From Candidatus Gastranaerophilales bacterium (lineage in GTDB: Bacteria; Cyanobacteriota; Vampirovibrionia; Gastranaerophilales; JAILCC01): a stretch of 7,538 bases of DNA. Each line of letters starts with the position of its first letter. Position 1 is the first letter of the stretch. Both the position numbers and the translations under genes were made by a program. Shown here one piece after another: positions 5,349 to 7,538 of this stretch. The notes under the pieces were generated by a model. The model had not been told where the DNA came from, did not search any database, and was given only the letters and a program-made list of their open reading frames with translations. Location: contig JAKSUS010000055.1 in the NCBI GenBank assembly GCA_024408745.1, positions 1-7,538 on the forward strand. Direction: 5' to 3'.

Positions 5349-6980
5349 TTAATCCTTAATGAATGACATTAATAATTTTGATGCATCAGACGGATTTGAT
5401 AAAATCATATTATTTAATTGTGATTTCATCATTTCTAATTCCGGTGCTAATTTAGCTTCCAACATTGGTAAGTTGGACCCCTCGACCAGTTTTTGTGATT
5501 CTTGTGCCAATTTTTCAAGTTCTGCTTCCTGCATAGAATAATCATCCTGAAAATCAGTCTGCGGTGCAAGTGCAGTATTATCATTATTATTGTTGTTGTT
5601 TGCAACAATACTTCCTTCGTAAGTTTTTTTCAAAACTCCTTTTAACATAAACAATGTTGTTAAACCTAAAATCAAAACAATGAACAATGGTGCAACTTTT
5701 GAAACCCAAAAATTCATGCTCTCTTCGCTTTCAAAATCCTGAACCATTTTTTGAGCAACAACCTTTTCTTCATCGGCTCCTGAAAATTGCATGCTTGTAA
5801 TTTTTACTATATCTCCTCTTTCCGTATCGGCACCTGCCGCAGAAATTGCTAAATCTTGCAACTCTTTTGATTCTTCTTCCGTTAAAATTTTATTGATTGC
5901 AACAGCAATTGTCATTCTTTTTACTGAACCCGGTGCATATACAACCTGTTTGATTTCTTTGGAAACATTGTAAGTATTATAATTTTTGGTTTTATTATAA
6001 TTCATTGTTTTTTCATTGACATTGTTTTCTGAATGCTCGGTTTGTGTTTCGCTTTCTGCTTTTGGTTTATTACTTCCTTTATCGTAAACTTCACTTTCGT
6101 TTTGAGTTGAAGCTAAAACACCTTCCGTTGAACCTTCAACCGGAATATATTTTTCTATTGTGGCTTTTGCGCTGTCAAAGTTCATATCAGCACTTACTTC
6201 AACCGAAACATTATCAGCACCGACAATTCTTTCTAATACTTTTGTTACTTTTTTAGCCGTATTCTTTTCAAAAGTTGTTTTGTAATGTTCGATATCAGTT
6301 GAATTTTTATTCAATTCTTCACTTAAAACCTGACCGTTTTGATCACTTACGAAAACTCTTTCCGGTTTTAAACGAGGAATAGAATAAGCAACTAAATTTT
6401 TAATAGATTTAACTTGTTCTGTTTTTAATTTCACACCGGGCGCAAGGACTAACATAACGGATGCGGACGGTTCTTCATCATTGTTTGCAAAAACAGAACG
6501 TTCAGGTTCTGCAATTTGAACTCTTACTTTTTGAACCCCGTTAATTCTCTCAATAGTTCTTGTGATTTCACCTTGAAAAATTCTTTGTTTTGTCAACTTA
6601 TTTTGGAAATCAGTTGCACCAAGCTGAACTTTATCCAACAATTCAAATCCGGGTGAACTGTCCGTAATCATATCATTTTCTGCAACAAATAATCTTAATT
6701 CTTCTTTTTTATCAAGAGGTACTAAAATTGCTTTTTTATCATCTGAAAGTTTATATTGATAACCGTTTTTCTTTAAACTTTCCGTAATAGCAACGACATC
6801 CTGATCTTGCAAATCGCTGTACAAAACAGACCAGTTAGGCTCTGTTGTTTTTGCAACAAAAAATGATAAAGCCCCTACTACTGCAATAAAAACAATACAA
6901 AACAATAATTTTTGAGGCAATTCCAAACCGCCCCAAAGTTTTTTGATATCTGTCCAAATTAAATCTATATAATTGTTCAA
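5349..6980 (-). CDS. fliF: Flagellar MS-ring protein FliF
   Basis: FliF forms the inner-membrane MS ring, the first platform of flagellar assembly and the housing of the export gate. The 543-residue protein has a first membrane helix at about 25-43 and ring-building motifs RBM1/RBM2 at about 46-215, including the conserved stretch around TKQRIFQGEITRTIERINGV at 130-149. RBM3 covers about 230-395, interrupted by a Ser/Thr/Asn/Glu-rich beta-collar insert at about 280-340. A second membrane helix lies at about 427-446. The cytoplasmic C-terminal tail ends in a FliG-binding helix (residues about 505-543) with Phe540 where many FliFs have Trp. An Asn run at 461-466 follows the second helix. The start is TTG: an in-frame TAA at 6996-6998 blocks extension and no other start precedes the first membrane helix. 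AAGGGG at 6992-6997 and GAGG at 6983-6986 are candidate ribosome sites, neither ideally spaced. Confidence 0.96.
   Translation of the reverse strand: MNNYIDLIWTDIKKLWGGLELPQKLLFCIVFIAVVGALSFFVAKTTEPNWSVLYSDLQDQDVVAITESLKKNGYQYKLSDDKKAILVPLDKKEELRLFVAENDMITDSSPGFELLDKVQLGATDFQNKLTKQRIFQGEITRTIERINGVQKVRVQIAEPERSVFANNDEEPSASVMLVLAPGVKLKTEQVKSIKNLVAYSIPRLKPERVFVSDQNGQVLSEELNKNSTDIEHYKTTFEKNTAKKVTKVLERIVGADNVSVEVSADMNFDSAKATIEKYIPVEGSTEGVLASTQNESEVYDKGSNKPKAESETQTEHSENNVNEKTMNYNKTKNYNTYNVSKEIKQVVYAPGSVKRMTIAVAINKILTEEESKELQDLAISAAGADTERGDIVKITSMQFSGADEEKVVAQKMVQDFESEESMNFWVSKVAPLFIVLILGLTTLFMLKGVLKKTYEGSIVANNNNNNDNTALAPQTDFQDDYSMQEAELEKLAQESQKLVEGSNLPMLEAKLAPELEMMKSQLNNMILSNPSDASKLLMSFIKD
5583..5600 (-). 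repeat. Trinucleotide run encoding six asparagines in FliF
   Basis: Three AAC codons followed by three AAT codons (read on the - strand) encode Asn461-466 of FliF, in the linker between its second membrane helix and its FliG-binding tail. Such runs can change length by replication slippage in whole codons, which would vary linker length without breaking the frame. Confidence 0.6.
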
Positions 6981-7013
6981 AACCTCAAATTCCCCTTATG
7001 TGTTTCTAATTAT

Positions 7014-7041
7014 ATTGTACCCCGTTTTTTAAAGTAATCAA
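7014..7041 (-). promoter_or_regulatory. Candidate sigma-70-type promoter for fliF and downstream genes
   Basis: On the - strand TTGATT (7036-7041) and TACAAT (7014-7019) are 16 bases apart, in the 80-base gap between fliE and fliF. Transcription would begin near 7006, about 26 bases before the TTG start, leaving room for the AAGGGG site. The gap is the only long one in the operon. The AT-rich background makes chance matches common, so this is a candidate only. The rest of the gap (6981-7060) shows no hairpin or other element I can support. Confidence 0.35.
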
Positions 7042-7060
7042 CAATGTTAATTTTAGTAAA

Positions 7061-7519
7061 TTAAAATGACATTCTTGTAATTTCTTTATAGGCTGAAATA
7101 ACTTTATTTCTAAGTTGTGTGGCCATTTCCAAACCCATATATGCTTTTTGTGAAGCAATCATTACGGAGTGCACATCAATATCACCGCCTGAAGCAAAAT
7201 ATTCTTGTGCTGCTTCTGCTGAGCGTTGCATATCATTTACATTTTGAATACCATCACCGATTGCATTACTTAAAGATTTATAAAAACCATCTGCCGTATT
7301 AGGTTGTGATACTTTTTCGGTTGGATTAATATTTAATGCATTTAAATCGTTTAAAGTTTCAGTATCCATTTTCATGTCTGAAATCTTTGGTGCATCAATA
7401 CTTACATGACCTTCTAAAAGTGTACCGTTATTAAATTTACCGATTTCCATTCCGTTCTTAGCGGACATTTTATTAAATTCTTCCATCGGATTAAAACTTG
7501 AAAATTCGCCTATTTCCAT
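7061..7519 (-). CDS. fliE: Flagellar hook-basal body protein FliE, with long N-terminal extension
   Basis: FliE is the adaptor between the MS ring and the proximal rod, and is among the first proteins exported during rod assembly. The conserved part is residues about 74-152: the segment ADGFYKSLSNAIGDGIQNVN followed by GGDIDVHSVMIASQKAYMGL and the closing QLRNKVISAYKEITRM, matching the 'VHxVMIAxQKA...RNKxxxAYxEIxxM' pattern. At 152 residues it is longer than the usual 100-110; the extra length is N-terminal, polar and probably unstructured. MEIGEF at 1-6 recurs as MEIGKF at 24-29. A TAG lies directly before the ATG at 7519, so no earlier start is possible; AGG at 7523-7525 is a closely spaced ribosome site. 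It begins 4 bases after the probable flgC stop, the common flgB-flgC-fliE order. Confidence 0.93.
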   Translation of the reverse strand: MEIGEFSSFNPMEEFNKMSAKNGMEIGKFNNGTLLEGHVSIDAPKISDMKMDTETLNDLNALNINPTEKVSQPNTADGFYKSLSNAIGDGIQNVNDMQRSAEAAQEYFASGGDIDVHSVMIASQKAYMGLEMATQLRNKVISAYKEITRMSF

Positions 7520-7523
7520 CTAC

Positions 7524-7538
7524 CTATTGTCCTATCTT
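7524..7538 (-). CDS. flgC: Last four codons of a probable flgC (rest outside window)
   Basis: Reading leftward from the window edge, one frame gives K-I-G-Q then TAG at 7524-7526, 4 bases before the fliE start. FlgC proteins, the proximal rod component, typically end in a short 'A-L-x-I-G' tail, and flgC commonly lies directly before fliE. The evidence is only this tail and the position, so the call is tentative. Confidence 0.4.
   Translation of the reverse strand, partial: KIGQ

Noticed and set aside
6044..6256. Forward-strand Leu/Tyr-rich 70-codon frame within fliF
   Set aside because: Antisense of the polar RBM3 insert; composition is explained by the FliF codons.
7117..7302. Forward-strand 61-codon frame within fliE
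   Set aside because: Overlaps the conserved FliE core on the other strand and has no independent evidence.

Overview
The window is AT-rich (roughly 30% GC by eye) and holds two gene blocks that converge near position 2155. The left block (1-2149, + strand) encodes envelope-type and small proteins. The right block (2159-7538, - strand) is a flagellar basal-body and export operon.

Left block. A 28-codon C-terminal remnant at 2-88 looks like the end of TruB, the tRNA pseudouridine-55 synthase. It is followed by a secreted DUF2993/LmeA-like protein (101-961, TTG start), a membrane-anchored GerMN-domain protein (974-1594), a small acidic protein that looks like a solitary HicB-fold protein (1601-1882), and an unrecognised basic 75-residue protein (1922-2149). 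Gaps are 0 to about 40 bases, so this is probably one transcription unit entering from the left.

Right block, in transcription order (right to left). The last four codons of a gene that is probably flgC are followed by fliE (rod/MS-ring adaptor), then an 80-base gap with a candidate promoter, then fliF (MS ring), fliG (rotor switch), fliH (ATPase stator/regulator) and fliI (export ATPase). The last three junctions are a 5-base gap and two short overlaps, which suggests translational coupling. Together these products build the inner-membrane base of the flagellum: FliF forms the ring, FliG binds its cytoplasmic face and takes torque from the stator, FliE joins ring to rod, and FliH/FliI feed the type III export gate. 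fliJ, which often follows fliI, is not present; fliI ends 10 bases from the converging gene.

Organism. DUF2993 and GerMN proteins beside truB, low GC and a flgBC-fliEFGHI order together suggest a flagellated relative of Cyanobacteria, such as the gut Gastranaerophilales/Melainabacteria (Vampirovibrionia). A low-GC Firmicute is the main alternative. This is inference from gene content, held at about 55%.

The flagellar genes are conventional overall. The less explained parts are the HicB-like/basic small-protein pair, sequence departures in FliG, FliE, FliF and FliH, and the terminator-poor convergent junction. I see no CRISPR array, insertion sequence, tRNA, rRNA or clearly new multi-gene system.
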